From positions 33,798-97,797 of the forward strand of contig NZ_JABBFZ010000023.1 of NCBI RefSeq assembly GCF_012927125.1: a DNA stretch of 64,000 nt, given 5' to 3'. Shown one piece after another: positions 17,038-25,844 of this stretch. How positions within the stretch are numbered: position 1 is the stretch's first letter; each line of letters starts with the position of its first letter. Below the pieces are notes generated by a model. It did not search any database. It was not told where the DNA came from and saw nothing but the letters and a program-made list of their open reading frames with translations. Origin of the DNA: Paraburkholderia antibiotica (GTDB lineage Bacteria; Pseudomonadota; Gammaproteobacteria; Burkholderiales; Burkholderiaceae). The position numbers and the translations under genes were made by a program.

Positions 17038-18624
17038 ATGCCGGAACTTTCGTATCCGCAACCAGACGCCGCTAGTGGTAAAGGGCGTAATTTCGGCCTG
17101 GTTATCTTTCTTGCCCTGCTCGTCGCCGGCGTGGTGTATTGCGCCGTGCATCTGCTCGACGATCTGCAGCCCGTTCGCGAAAGTTCGGTGCTGCCGTATC
17201 TGCTGCTTGGGGTCGCGCTACTGATCGCGCTCGGTTTCGAGTTCGTCAACGGCTTTCACGATACGGCCAATGCGGTCGCCACCGTGATCTATACGCACTC
17301 GCTCACGCCGAACCTCGCGGTCGTGTGGTCCGGCGCGTGGAATTTTCTCGGCGTGCTGACGTCGAGCGGCGCGGTCGCGTTCGGCATCCTGCAACTGCTG
17401 CCTGTCGAACTGATTCTGCAGGTCGGCAGCAGCGCTGGCTTCGCGATGGTATTCGCGCTGCTGATCGCCGCGATCATCTGGAATCTCGGCACCTGGTATT
17501 TCGGCCTGCCGTCGTCGAGCTCGCATACGCTGATCGGCTCGATCATCGGCGTGGGCCTGATGAATCAGTTGATGCACGGTGCGAACGGCACCAGCGGTGT
17601 CGACTGGAACCAGGCGCTCGGCGTCGGCAAGTCGCTGCTGTTTTCGCCGATCGTCGGCTTTCTGCTCGCCGGCCTGCTGCTGCTGATCCTCAAGGCCGTG
17701 GTGCGCGTGCCCGCGCTCTATGCCGAGCCGAAGGGCAAGGAGCCGCCGCCGTTCTGGATTCGCTGCCTGCTGATCCTGACCTGCACGGGCGTGTCGTTCG
17801 CGCATGGTTCGAACGACGGTCAGAAAGGCATGGGCCTGATCATGCTGATCCTGATCGGCACGGTGCCGACCGCCTACGCGCTGAACAAGGCGGTTACGCC
17901 AGAGCAGACGCAGAACTTCGTCGCGGTCGCGCAGCAGACCGCGCAGACGCTGTCGCGCTACACGCAAGGCGCGGCGCCCTCCACGAATCCGCGCGGCGAT
18001 GTCGAGGAATTCGTGCGCACGCGTCATCTGACGCCCGCCACGCTGCCGGCGCTCAAGCAGTTGACCGAGCAGATCGGCCAGCAGGTGGGCCAGTCGGGTT
18101 CGATGGCCGCGGTGCCGCAAGGCATCGTCGATAACGTGCGTAACAACATGTATGTGGCGTCCGAAGCGATTCGCCTGATGCAGAAAGCCAATCAGCCGCA
18201 GTTCGCCGCCGGGGACGCGAAGATCATCAGCAACTTCAGAACGCAGATCGATCACGCGACCAAGTTCATTCCGACCTGGGTCAAGGTGGCCGTCGCGATC
18301 GCGCTGGGACTCGGCACGATGGTCGGCTGGAAGCGTATTGTCGTGACGGTCGGCGAGAAGATCGGCAAGCAGCATCTGACCTACGGGCAAGGCGCGGCGG
18401 CTGAAGTTGTCGCAATGGTCACGATCGGCGCCGCCGACGCGTATGGCCTGCCGGTGTCGACGACTCACGTGCTGTCGTCTGGCGTGGCCGGTACGATGGC
18501 GGCCAACGGCTCGGGCCTGCAATGGGGCACGGTGCGCAGCCTGATCCTCGCGTGGGTGCTGACGCTGCCCGCGTCGATCGCACTCGCCGCTGGCCTGTAC
18601 TGGGTGTTCCGCTCGGTGTTCTAG
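17038..18624 (+). CDS. inorganic phosphate transporter, Pit/PHO4 family
   Basis: 528 residues, a multi-pass inner-membrane protein similar in size to E. coli PitA (499). The inverted-repeat PD001131-like signatures are present: GFEFVNGFHDTANAVATVIYTHSL near the N-terminus and GVSFAHGSNDGQKGMGLI in the second half. Both carry the Asp/Asn residues used for ion-coupled phosphate uptake. Between them lies a long hydrophilic loop (about residues 290-410). The ATG at 17038 gives MPELSYPQPDAASG; the longer frame upstream lies in the structured leader. No DUF47/PhoU-like partner is adjacent. Confidence 0.94.
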   Translation: MPELSYPQPDAASGKGRNFGLVIFLALLVAGVVYCAVHLLDDLQPVRESSVLPYLLLGVALLIALGFEFVNGFHDTANAVATVIYTHSLTPNLAVVWSGAWNFLGVLTSSGAVAFGILQLLPVELILQVGSSAGFAMVFALLIAAIIWNLGTWYFGLPSSSSHTLIGSIIGVGLMNQLMHGANGTSGVDWNQALGVGKSLLFSPIVGFLLAGLLLLILKAVVRVPALYAEPKGKEPPPFWIRCLLILTCTGVSFAHGSNDGQKGMGLIMLILIGTVPTAYALNKAVTPEQTQNFVAVAQQTAQTLSRYTQGAAPSTNPRGDVEEFVRTRHLTPATLPALKQLTEQIGQQVGQSGSMAAVPQGIVDNVRNNMYVASEAIRLMQKANQPQFAAGDAKIISNFRTQIDHATKFIPTWVKVAVAIALGLGTMVGWKRIVVTVGEKIGKQHLTYGQGAAAEVVAMVTIGAADAYGLPVSTTHVLSSGVAGTMAANGSGLQWGTVRSLILAWVLTLPASIALAAGLYWVFRSVF

Positions 18625-18638
18625 GCGCCCGGTTCGAA

Positions 18639-18690
18639 ACGCCTGCTTCCGTCGGCCGGCAAAGGTTCCGGCTGACGACGAAGCAGGCGT
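18639..18690 (+). terminator. long hairpin after pit, possible terminator
   Basis: An 11-bp outer stem (18639-18649 with 18680-18690) encloses a second stem (GTC-GCCGG with CCGGC-GAC) around a loop. It starts 15 bp after the pit stop. There is no T tract, so it may be a 3' stabiliser or a weak terminator. Confidence 0.5.
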
Positions 18691-18826
18691 GCTTCAGGGA
18701 ACCCGTCCCTCTAGCGAAAACAGCGCGCCGATAAAGCGCGCCGTCACGCCGACTCTCCTACTCCGGACAATCCCGGCATCGGCACGACGCTCTCCGATCC
18801 GCCAAGCCTCGACCCGGCAAAGCTCT

Positions 18827-20143
18827 CTAGTGCTGCGTCTCGGGCGCGAGCGAATTGGCCGGCAGAAGCCCGGTCACGAGACAGGTGCTCGGCGCGGATT
18901 TGCCGGCGAAACGGTCGTAGAGCCATGGCAGCATCCCGGCGACCCACGGCACGATAGTCCCCGCATGTTCGAGCGGATATTCGGTGTACACGACCGGTAC
19001 GCCGCTCGAACAGAACTTCTTCGCGAGGGCGCGCACATCGTAGGCGAGCATCACGCCGTCGCCTACCTGGCTGCTGAAGGTGCCGTCCACCGCGCCTGCC
19101 GTTCCCTGGCTGATATACATCGGGATGGTCGGCGACGCGGCAAGCCCGGCATTCACCCTGTTCGCATACGTCACATACACCGGAATGCTGTTGATGTCGT
19201 TCGCGTATTGCGGCTTGAACAAAGTCTCCCAGCGCAGACTCGTGTACTTCGGCAGGATATAGGCCAGCGACTGATTCTGGATATCGTTGAAGACGGCCAC
19301 CCCGATGTCGCTGAGGTACGGCGTCAGGTCGAAGTGATAGCCGCGCGCGAGGCCGGCGAGCGCGGCCGGCGCGACGCCGCCCCAGACGATGCTGCCATCG
19401 ACGTATTTCAGGTTGTGGGCGGGATCGACCAGGACACCCCCTTCCGCCGCGCCGACGAGCTGTTTGTTGAGATCCGGCGCATAGCTCGGCGCAAGCTGCG
19501 CGGCCCAGTTCGTCGCGATCGCGCCGCCGGAGTAGCCGATCATCGCCACCTTGCTGGACGGACTCAGGCCGGTCGATGCGGTGTTGAGCGCCGCGCGGAT
19601 CGAATCGAGCGTCATCATTCCATACTCGGGGCCCGCCGCGAAATCGGCCGTTTGCCCTTCGGTATCGGGCACGATAATGTTGTAGCCGAGCAGCAGCAAC
19701 GCCGATAACGGGACCGATTCGGCGCTGTAGATCACCGTGCCGAGATTGACGACTTTGGTGATATCGCGCCCGCCGGCTATCACCTGCGACGGTTCATCGT
19801 AGGGGTTCAACGAGTCATAGGCCGACTGATACGAAATGGCGTGGCCATTGCTGACCGGGCTCTGGATCACCGAGGTCACGTTGACGACAGGCTGGTTCAG
19901 CGCGTTATTGGTGCGATACAGCAATTGCTGGGCAGTCACCGCGGTCGGCAGACCGGCCACGTGATAGGTGACGCTGCGGCTCTTGAGCACCATGCCCAAT
20001 GGGATCGAGGCCAACGGCGTGGTGCCGGTGTAGCGATAGAACGGATCGGACACCGTCGACGCATCGGCGTGCGCGGTCGGAGCGGCCATGGTCAGCAGCG
20101 TGGATACGGCTGCCGCGATTGCTGCGAGACGTTTCGAGCTCAT
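18827..20143 (-). CDS. secreted lipase, LIP family (secretory lipase)
   Basis: 438 residues. A signal peptide spans about 1-24 (MSSKRLAAIAAAVSTLLTMAAP, then TAHADA). The nucleophile elbow GYSGG occurs in KVAMIGYSGGAIATNWAAQ. Downstream blocks EGGVLVDPAHNLKYVDGS and VVYTEYPLEHAGTIVPWV (catalytic His in LEHAG) match the fungal/actinobacterial secretory lipase family (PF03583). I took ATG 20143 because the signal peptide begins there; its ribosome site is weak. It probably hydrolyses acylglycerols or esters outside the cell. It is monocistronic. Confidence 0.85.
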   Translation of the reverse strand: MSSKRLAAIAAAVSTLLTMAAPTAHADASTVSDPFYRYTGTTPLASIPLGMVLKSRSVTYHVAGLPTAVTAQQLLYRTNNALNQPVVNVTSVIQSPVSNGHAISYQSAYDSLNPYDEPSQVIAGGRDITKVVNLGTVIYSAESVPLSALLLLGYNIIVPDTEGQTADFAAGPEYGMMTLDSIRAALNTASTGLSPSSKVAMIGYSGGAIATNWAAQLAPSYAPDLNKQLVGAAEGGVLVDPAHNLKYVDGSIVWGGVAPAALAGLARGYHFDLTPYLSDIGVAVFNDIQNQSLAYILPKYTSLRWETLFKPQYANDINSIPVYVTYANRVNAGLAASPTIPMYISQGTAGAVDGTFSSQVGDGVMLAYDVRALAKKFCSSGVPVVYTEYPLEHAGTIVPWVAGMLPWLYDRFAGKSAPSTCLVTGLLPANSLAPETQH

Positions 20144-20332
20144 AGAAACAGGTATCGCCAGGAAATGGTCAGGGGTGCGTAAATTTGGCCGGGAAATAAC
20201 CGGCTCGTCCGGACTTCGTGATTTTTGGCAGGAATTCCAACTCGACGCATTGAAGCACACACGCGGCAGGACAGGCCGCACTTCGATGCTGTTTGAAGGT
20301 AAACGCCCAATCTCTCCGACCTGCGACGATAT

Positions 20333-20362
20333 AAAAAAGGCGACACGCAATGTGTCGCCTTT
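20333..20362 (-). terminator. intrinsic terminator of ppk2
   Basis: An 11-bp perfect stem (20336-20346 with 20352-20362) and 5-nt loop are followed on the minus strand by six T. It lies about 75 bp after the ppk2 stop. Confidence 0.92.
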
Positions 20363-20436
20363 CCTGTGTCCTGCGATGCAGCTATAGCCGGTCTATCTGC
20401 TCGCTGCTTTATTTGCCGCTTTACGTAGCGCGCGCC

Positions 20437-21363
20437 TTAATAAACCTCGGGCACGATCATCGATTGCGGCACCGGCTGGCGGCTATAGTCGTCGTGATAG
20501 ACCCGCGACGGCAGTTCGATCTGCTGATGCTCGATCTCGTGATACGGCACCTGGCTCAGCAGATGGCTGATGCAGTTCAGGCGCGCGCGCTTCTTGTCGA
20601 CCGCCTGCACGACCCACCACGGCGCTTCGGGAATATGCGAGCGCTGCAGCATCACCTCTTTCGCCTGCGTATACGCCTCCCAGCGACGACGGCTTTCCAG
20701 ATCCATCGGGCTCAGCTTCCATTGCTTGAGCGGATCGTGAATACGGTTCTGGAAGCGGATTTCCTGCTCTTCGTCGGTAATCGAAAACCAGTACTTGAGA
20801 ATCTGCACGCCGCTGCGCGCCAGCATCTTTTCGAACTCCGGCACCGAGCGGAAAAACTCTTCGTACTCGTCGTCGGTACAGAAATTCATCACGCGTTCAA
20901 CGCCCGCGCGGTTGTACCAGCTGCGATCGAACAGCACCATTTCACCGCCCGCCGGCAGATGCGATACATAGCGCTGGAAATACCACTGTGTGCGCTCGCG
21001 ATTGTTCGGCGCCGGCAGCGCCGCGACGCGGCATACGCGCGGATTGAGCCGCTGCGTGATGCGCTTGATCGCGCCGCCCTTGCCGGCCGCATCGCGTCCC
21101 TCGAAAATCACCACCAGCCGATGGCCGGTCTGCACGATCCAGTCCTGCAGCTTGACCAGTTCGCCTTGCAGCCGGAACAGCTCGCGGAAGTACTGCTTGC
21201 GCGCTTCGCGCTGCTCGGCCGTAAAGCCGCCCGGACCGTCGATGATGCGATCGTCGACTTCCATCTCGAGCTCTTCGTCGTATGCGTCGATGAGGTCTTC
21301 TTCGAAACGGCGCTGCCGCTCCGCCATCAGTTCGATATCAGATCTCGGGTCCGGCTCTTTCAT
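20437..21363 (-). CDS. ppk2: polyphosphate kinase 2 family protein
   Basis: 308 residues. Walker A is EGRDAAGKGG at about 88-97 and Walker B is MVLFDRSWYNRAGVE with Asp146, both diagnostic of PPK2. Other family blocks are RVAALPAPNNRERTQWYFQRY and LKYWFSITDEEQEIRF. PPK2 enzymes phosphorylate nucleotides with polyphosphate; the single-domain length fits the class I (nucleoside diphosphate) type, but class needs testing. I used ATG 21363 with GAGGAG upstream; the longer frame lacks a ribosome site. It ends at a strong terminator. Confidence 0.94.
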   Translation of the reverse strand: MKEPDPRSDIELMAERQRRFEEDLIDAYDEELEMEVDDRIIDGPGGFTAEQREARKQYFRELFRLQGELVKLQDWIVQTGHRLVVIFEGRDAAGKGGAIKRITQRLNPRVCRVAALPAPNNRERTQWYFQRYVSHLPAGGEMVLFDRSWYNRAGVERVMNFCTDDEYEEFFRSVPEFEKMLARSGVQILKYWFSITDEEQEIRFQNRIHDPLKQWKLSPMDLESRRRWEAYTQAKEVMLQRSHIPEAPWWVVQAVDKKRARLNCISHLLSQVPYHEIEHQQIELPSRVYHDDYSRQPVPQSMIVPEVY

Positions 21364-21612
21364 TGCGGCTCTCCTCGCAACAGGAAATGGGATGGCGCGC
21401 GGCGGCAAACGCGACGCAGACGCATTCGATTATCGAAGCGCGAGGTGTCAGGCGTGTTACCGCAACGGGCGCGCCGGCGGCGGCGTGGTAGCGACTCCCG
21501 ATGACTTTGTCAGCCGGGTGTGAGTCGCGGTTGATCCGGATGCGGCCGAGGCGCGGCGCGCGTGCATGCGTGGCGACGTCCATGATAGCGAGTTTTGCGC
21601 GACTCTCCGCCG

Positions 21613-22011
21613 TTAGCGCAGCGGTCGCGCGAAGCTTAATTCGTGGCCGTCCGGATCGGTGATGTGGAAATAGCGCTCGCCCCAAGGCGCGTCCGAAGGC
21701 GCGAACGACGGCTGCAGACCCGCCGCGAGCGCCTTGCGGTAAATCGCGTCGACGTCCGACACGTAGATAATCACGCGCCCCCACCAGTCGACCGGCGCGC
21801 GCGCATCGGCGATCAGATTCAGATACGAGCCGCCGAATTCGAACGATGTAAACGCCTGCTGCGGACCGCCGAATTTGAGCGGAAAGCCGAGCGCTTCGTA
21901 GAACGGCACGGCGCGCTGCATATCGGCGGTGGCAAGAGTGATCGCGCTGAGCGATTCGATGCGCGGCGCCTCGCGCGCGGCTTGCGAGGTCGAAGGGGCG
22001 GATGCGGACAT
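21613..22011 (-). CDS. VOC (glyoxalase/bleomycin-resistance fold) protein
   Basis: 132 residues in a single VOC unit of two beta-alpha-beta-beta-beta modules: SAITLATADMQRAVPFYEALGFPLKFGG at the start, and VIIYVSDVDAIYRKALAAGLQP with a C-terminal YFHITDPDGHELSFARPL. The final Glu of DPDGHEL is a typical metal ligand. Substrate unknown. The ATG at 22011 begins MSASAPSTS, but an ATG at 22041 is about as likely. It stands alone between two divergently oriented genes. Confidence 0.82.
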   Translation of the reverse strand: MSASAPSTSQAAREAPRIESLSAITLATADMQRAVPFYEALGFPLKFGGPQQAFTSFEFGGSYLNLIADARAPVDWWGRVIIYVSDVDAIYRKALAAGLQPSFAPSDAPWGERYFHITDPDGHELSFARPLR

Positions 22012-22231
22012 GGCGGTGGGCTCGGTAGCTCCAGGTGGCATTCGATGAGGGAGGCGGCTGATCGCGACGGCACGGTCAGCCATCGTTCGAGAATGACTCG
22101 ATGGCTTGTCCGGCAAAGTGTCTCATACGTGCCTCACACGCGGCGGCGGCCATTAGCCCTCGAACGCCCAAGCGCCTTGAAAACCCGCTCGCCGCCCCGC
22201 ATCTCCCAGCCCGTTTCTCCGGAGCATCGCC

Positions 22232-23281
22232 ATGGGAAGCCGCCCACGCTTCATCGATGACCTGTCGAGCGCCGCATCCGACGCCCACGGGCCCCAATCC
22301 ACCGACCTCCTTACCCGCGACGACGACGCCCTGCTCGACGCCTATTCGCGCACCGTTATCGGCGCACTGGAGCGCGTCCAGCAGGCGGTCGCATTTATCG
22401 CCGTGGAACGCCGTCCGCCCGGCGAGTCGGCCGCGCGAAGCCGTGGCGCGCGCGGCGGCACGGGTTCGGGCTTTCTATTTACGCCCGACGGCTATCTGCT
22501 GACCAATAGCCATGTCGTGCATGGCGCGACGCATATCCAGGTGACGCTCGCCGACGGCGCGAAATTCGATGCCGATCTGGTCGGCGACGACCCTGGCAGC
22601 GATCTCGCGGTGCTGCGCATCGGCTCGCCGGAGCCGCTGCCGCATGTCGAGCTCGGTGAATCGTCGAAACTGCGCGTCGGGCAGATTGCGATTGCGGTGG
22701 GCAATCCGCTCGGTCTGCAACAGACGGTGACCACCGGGGTGATTTCGGCGCTCGGCCGTTCGCTGCGCTCGAACTCCGGCCGCATGATCTACGACGTGAT
22801 CCAGACCGACGCGGCGCTCAATCCGGGCAATTCAGGCGGCCCGCTGATCAATTCGGCAGGCCAGGTGATCGGCGTGAATACCGCGATCATCCCCGGCGCG
22901 CAGGCGATCTGTTTCGCCACCGCAATCGATACCGCCAAGTGGGTCATCATGCAGCTCTTCGCGCATGGCCGCGTGCGGCGCGCGTATATCGGCGTGGCCG
23001 GCACGACAACGCCGATATCGCGGCGCGTGCAGCGCTATTTCGGCCTCACCGCGACAAGCGGCGTACATGTGATGGAGATCGTCAAAGGCAGCCCGGCCGC
23101 GCAAGGCGATCTGCGCACCGACGACACGGTCGTCGCCATCGACGCGCAGCCGGTGCTGGACGTCGATGGCCTGCAACGCGCGCTCGACGCTTCGCGAATC
23201 GACAAGCCAGTCAGCGTGACGGTACTGCGTGGCGCGCGGCGGGTGGAATTGACGGTGACGCCGGTCGAGCAGACAGGTTAG
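22232..23281 (+). CDS. DegP/HtrA-like S1C serine protease with one PDZ domain
   Basis: 349 residues. The catalytic triad is His94 (LLTNSHVVHG), Asp124 (GSDLAVLRI) and Ser201 (NPGNSGGPLIN). One PDZ domain spans about residues 250-345 (GVHVMEIVKGSPAAQGDLRTDDTVVAIDAQP). Unlike periplasmic DegP/DegS, no signal peptide or membrane helix is visible at the N-terminus, which starts MGSRPRFIDDLSSAASD. CGGAG precedes the ATG. It may therefore act in the cytoplasm. Family known; substrate unknown. Confidence 0.92.
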   Translation: MGSRPRFIDDLSSAASDAHGPQSTDLLTRDDDALLDAYSRTVIGALERVQQAVAFIAVERRPPGESAARSRGARGGTGSGFLFTPDGYLLTNSHVVHGATHIQVTLADGAKFDADLVGDDPGSDLAVLRIGSPEPLPHVELGESSKLRVGQIAIAVGNPLGLQQTVTTGVISALGRSLRSNSGRMIYDVIQTDAALNPGNSGGPLINSAGQVIGVNTAIIPGAQAICFATAIDTAKWVIMQLFAHGRVRRAYIGVAGTTTPISRRVQRYFGLTATSGVHVMEIVKGSPAAQGDLRTDDTVVAIDAQPVLDVDGLQRALDASRIDKPVSVTVLRGARRVELTVTPVEQTG

Positions 23282-23449
23282 GCGGGTCGGGGAAGAGAGG
23301 CTGGCCGCGATGCGGCCGGTCGTGCCTCGGCGTGCGGATATACAACCCTACATTCAACCCTACAAAAAATCCAACAAACCAATATAAATCAATCAATTAC
23401 GGCACATAACCGCGGACAGGAAACTCTACATAAAGCCATCCAGCCCGCC

Positions 23450-23734
23450 GTGACGACGGTCATTTCGTTCGAATCGCCATTTCCTGAAGACTCGTGCTTG
23501 CGCGTACGACCGAACGCGTCGCAATTCGTCGCCACGCGGCGCGCCCTCACGCGCGCGGAATTCAATCGGATGCCACGCGTAAGCGGCGTTCTGGCGCGCC
23601 GGATCACACGCACGCTGCTCGATATCAACCTGCTTGCGTCGCCTTCGCATCGTGGCGATCTTTCTTTCGGACTGCCATTAAAAAACCTGCGCTTCCTGTT
23701 TCCGCGCCTGTGGCCCGAAGTCGACCAGCAGTAG
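23450..23734 (+). pseudogene. probable C-terminal remnant of a Fic-family protein
   Basis: 94-residue frame whose second half (RAEFNRMPRVSGVLARRITRTLL, then FGLPLKNLRFLFPRLWPE) resembles the winged-helix tail at the C-terminus of Fic/DOC-family proteins, where a block like FGxPLxALxxLFPxLWPE is common. The HPFxxGNGR AMP-transferase core is absent. The 170 bp upstream show no coding match. I infer a decayed or truncated gene; an independent small protein cannot be excluded. The resemblance is from memory of the family, not from a search. Confidence 0.5.
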
Positions 23735-23789
23735 CCACGCATCCACTTACGACACCGCCGGCTCCGGCCGGCGGCTCTCCTGACTGCCC

Positions 23790-25517
23790 CTACTGCACCA
23801 CCCGCGTCACGCCACGCCCACGCGGATCGGCCGCCGCATCCGGCTTGCCTCCGTCGATCCTGATCACCTGGATATCGCCGTTGAAGGACTGCCCTTCCAG
23901 CTTGTAGCCTTTCGCCTCGATCTGCTGCGCGAGTTCGCCCGCGATCGGCTTGTACGGCTCCCAGAAAATCGTATTCTCCGGCAGCAACTGATGATGGAAG
24001 CGCATCGCGGCAACGGCATCCGGCAATGGCATGTCGTAGTCGTAGATGTTGTTGATCACCTGGAAGATCGACGTGAAAATGCGCGAGCCGCCCGGCGTGC
24101 CGATAACGAGCACAACCTTGCCGTCGCGAGTCAGGATGGTCGGCGCCATCGACGACAGCGGGCGCTTGTTCGGTTCGATCGCATTCGCGTCGCTGCCCAC
24201 CACGCCGAACATATTGGCGGTGCCCGGCTTCGACGAAAAGTCGTCCATCTCGTCGTTCAACACGATGCCCGCGCGATCCACCACCACGCCCGAACCAAAC
24301 GCGCCATTGAGCGTGTACGTGTTCGATACCGCGTTACCCCATTTGTCGACCACCGAATAGTGCGTGGTCTCCGCCTTCTCGGGCATCGACGTGCCGAGTC
24401 CCGCCAGCACACTCTTCGTATCGGATGGCGCGCCCGGATTGACTTCGGCCGCACGCTTCGCGAGATACGCATCGTCGATCAGTTGCGCGACCGGCACCTT
24501 ATAAAAGTCCGGGTCGCCGAGATACTGCGCGCGGTCCGCGAACACGCGCTTTTCGATCTCCGCGATCAGATGTACGTATTGCGCGGAATTAAGCGGCACA
24601 CCCTTGAAGTCGGACGCGAGATCGGCCTTCATCTTCAGCAGTTGCACGAGGCCGACGCCACCCGAACTCGGCGGCGGCGCCGTAATCACGCGATAGCCGT
24701 TCCATTGGGCCTGCACCGGCTCGCGCCACACGGCCTTGTATTGCGCGAGATCCGCCTTGGTAATCAGGCCGTGGCCGCGCATCGAAGCAGCAATCAGATC
24801 GGCAGTCTTGCCGGTGTAGAAACCCTTGGCGCCCTGATCCGAAATACGTTCGAGCACCGCGGCGAGATCGGGCTGCCTGAAGTTGACGCCCTCTTTCAGA
24901 TCGCCGAAATAGGTGTCGAAATTGGTCTTGCCCGCGAAGTCTTTCGCCGCGTCGTCGCGCCGCTTCTGCAATTTCGCGCTGACCACGAAGCCGTCGCGCG
25001 CATAGTGAATCGCGGGCGCGAGTACCTGCTTCCATTTGAGCTTGCCGAAGCGGCGCTGCGCCTGCCACATGCCATCGACCGTGCCCGGCACGCCCACCGC
25101 GCGATAGCCGACGAGGCTCATGCCCTTGATGACCTCGCCCTTGTCGTCGAGATACATGTTTCTGGTTGCCGCGAGCGGCGCGCTCTCGCGATAGTCGAGG
25201 AAGTAAGGTTTGCCGTCGACATATAGCGTCATGAAACCGCCGCCGCCGATATTGCCCGCGTCCGGATAGGTGACCGCAAGCGCAAAGGCAATCGCGACGG
25301 CCGCATCGATCGCATTACCGCCTTCCTTGAAAATCTGCTCGGCGGCATCGGCGCTGTACCGATCAGGAACCGCCATAGCCGAACCGGTCAATATGATCGG
25401 CTGCGTGCTGGCGGGCGCCTTGGCGACGGCTGGCGTCGCGTCGAGCAAAGCGGCTGAAACAGAAACGAGTGCGACCAGCGCAAAGCCGCTGGCTGATGCT
25501 TTGAGATGACCGAACAA
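23790..25517 (-). CDS. ggt: gamma-glutamyltranspeptidase
   Basis: 575-residue periplasmic Ntn hydrolase that cleaves glutathione and transfers the gamma-glutamyl group. It starts at a TTG (25517), preceded by GAGGAGG at 7 nt. A signal peptide spans about 1-33 (cut near AVA). The autocatalytic cleavage site is at Thr384 in ETTHYSVVDKWGNAVSNTYTLN; the small subunit would run from there to the C-terminus. GNIGGGGFM and PLSSMAPTIL (substrate-binding Ser-Ser) are present. The upstream terminator at 25642-25670 separates it from the MFS gene. Confidence 0.96.
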   Translation of the reverse strand: MFGHLKASASGFALVALVSVSAALLDATPAVAKAPASTQPIILTGSAMAVPDRYSADAAEQIFKEGGNAIDAAVAIAFALAVTYPDAGNIGGGGFMTLYVDGKPYFLDYRESAPLAATRNMYLDDKGEVIKGMSLVGYRAVGVPGTVDGMWQAQRRFGKLKWKQVLAPAIHYARDGFVVSAKLQKRRDDAAKDFAGKTNFDTYFGDLKEGVNFRQPDLAAVLERISDQGAKGFYTGKTADLIAASMRGHGLITKADLAQYKAVWREPVQAQWNGYRVITAPPPSSGGVGLVQLLKMKADLASDFKGVPLNSAQYVHLIAEIEKRVFADRAQYLGDPDFYKVPVAQLIDDAYLAKRAAEVNPGAPSDTKSVLAGLGTSMPEKAETTHYSVVDKWGNAVSNTYTLNGAFGSGVVVDRAGIVLNDEMDDFSSKPGTANMFGVVGSDANAIEPNKRPLSSMAPTILTRDGKVVLVIGTPGGSRIFTSIFQVINNIYDYDMPLPDAVAAMRFHHQLLPENTIFWEPYKPIAGELAQQIEAKGYKLEGQSFNGDIQVIRIDGGKPDAAADPRGRGVTRVVQ

Positions 25518-25844
25518 CTTCGTGACCTCCTCACCAATGACAACGGAATCCGTACGACGCTCAGGCTATCTTGCGCTTATAACACGCCACGTCAACGTTT
25601 GCGAAGCTGCTACATTTCGTAGGGAGCATGCTGCAGCACACAAAAAGGCCTTGAAACAAGGCTTAAAAAGAACGCGCAACACACACGGCTCAGGGCGAGC
25701 AGCGTGAATCGCAATTGCAGCGATGGCGGATCGATATCGCACGAATAGCGAAATTGGAACAGCAGACGATCGTGAGATCGAGGCAACGCGCACGCGGTGA
25801 TGCATGTTGAAGCGAGTTGAAACGACTCGGCGAATCAAACGCCC
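25518..25844. other. intergenic, ggt promoter region and terminator
   Basis: 327 bp between the MFS stop and the ggt start. It contains the intrinsic terminator at 25642-25670, and presumably the ggt promoter in 25525-25640. No gene is seen. Confidence 0.6.
25642..25670 (-). terminator. intrinsic terminator after the MFS gene
   Basis: On the minus strand, AAGCCTTG, a TTT loop and CAAGGCCTT are followed by TTT. The stem has one bulged C. It lies 175 bp after the MFS stop. Confidence 0.7.

Noticed and set aside
16411..18522. Long minus-strand frames over the SDR and Pit genes
   Set aside because: Antisense to well-supported plus-strand genes; Arg/His/Gln-rich.
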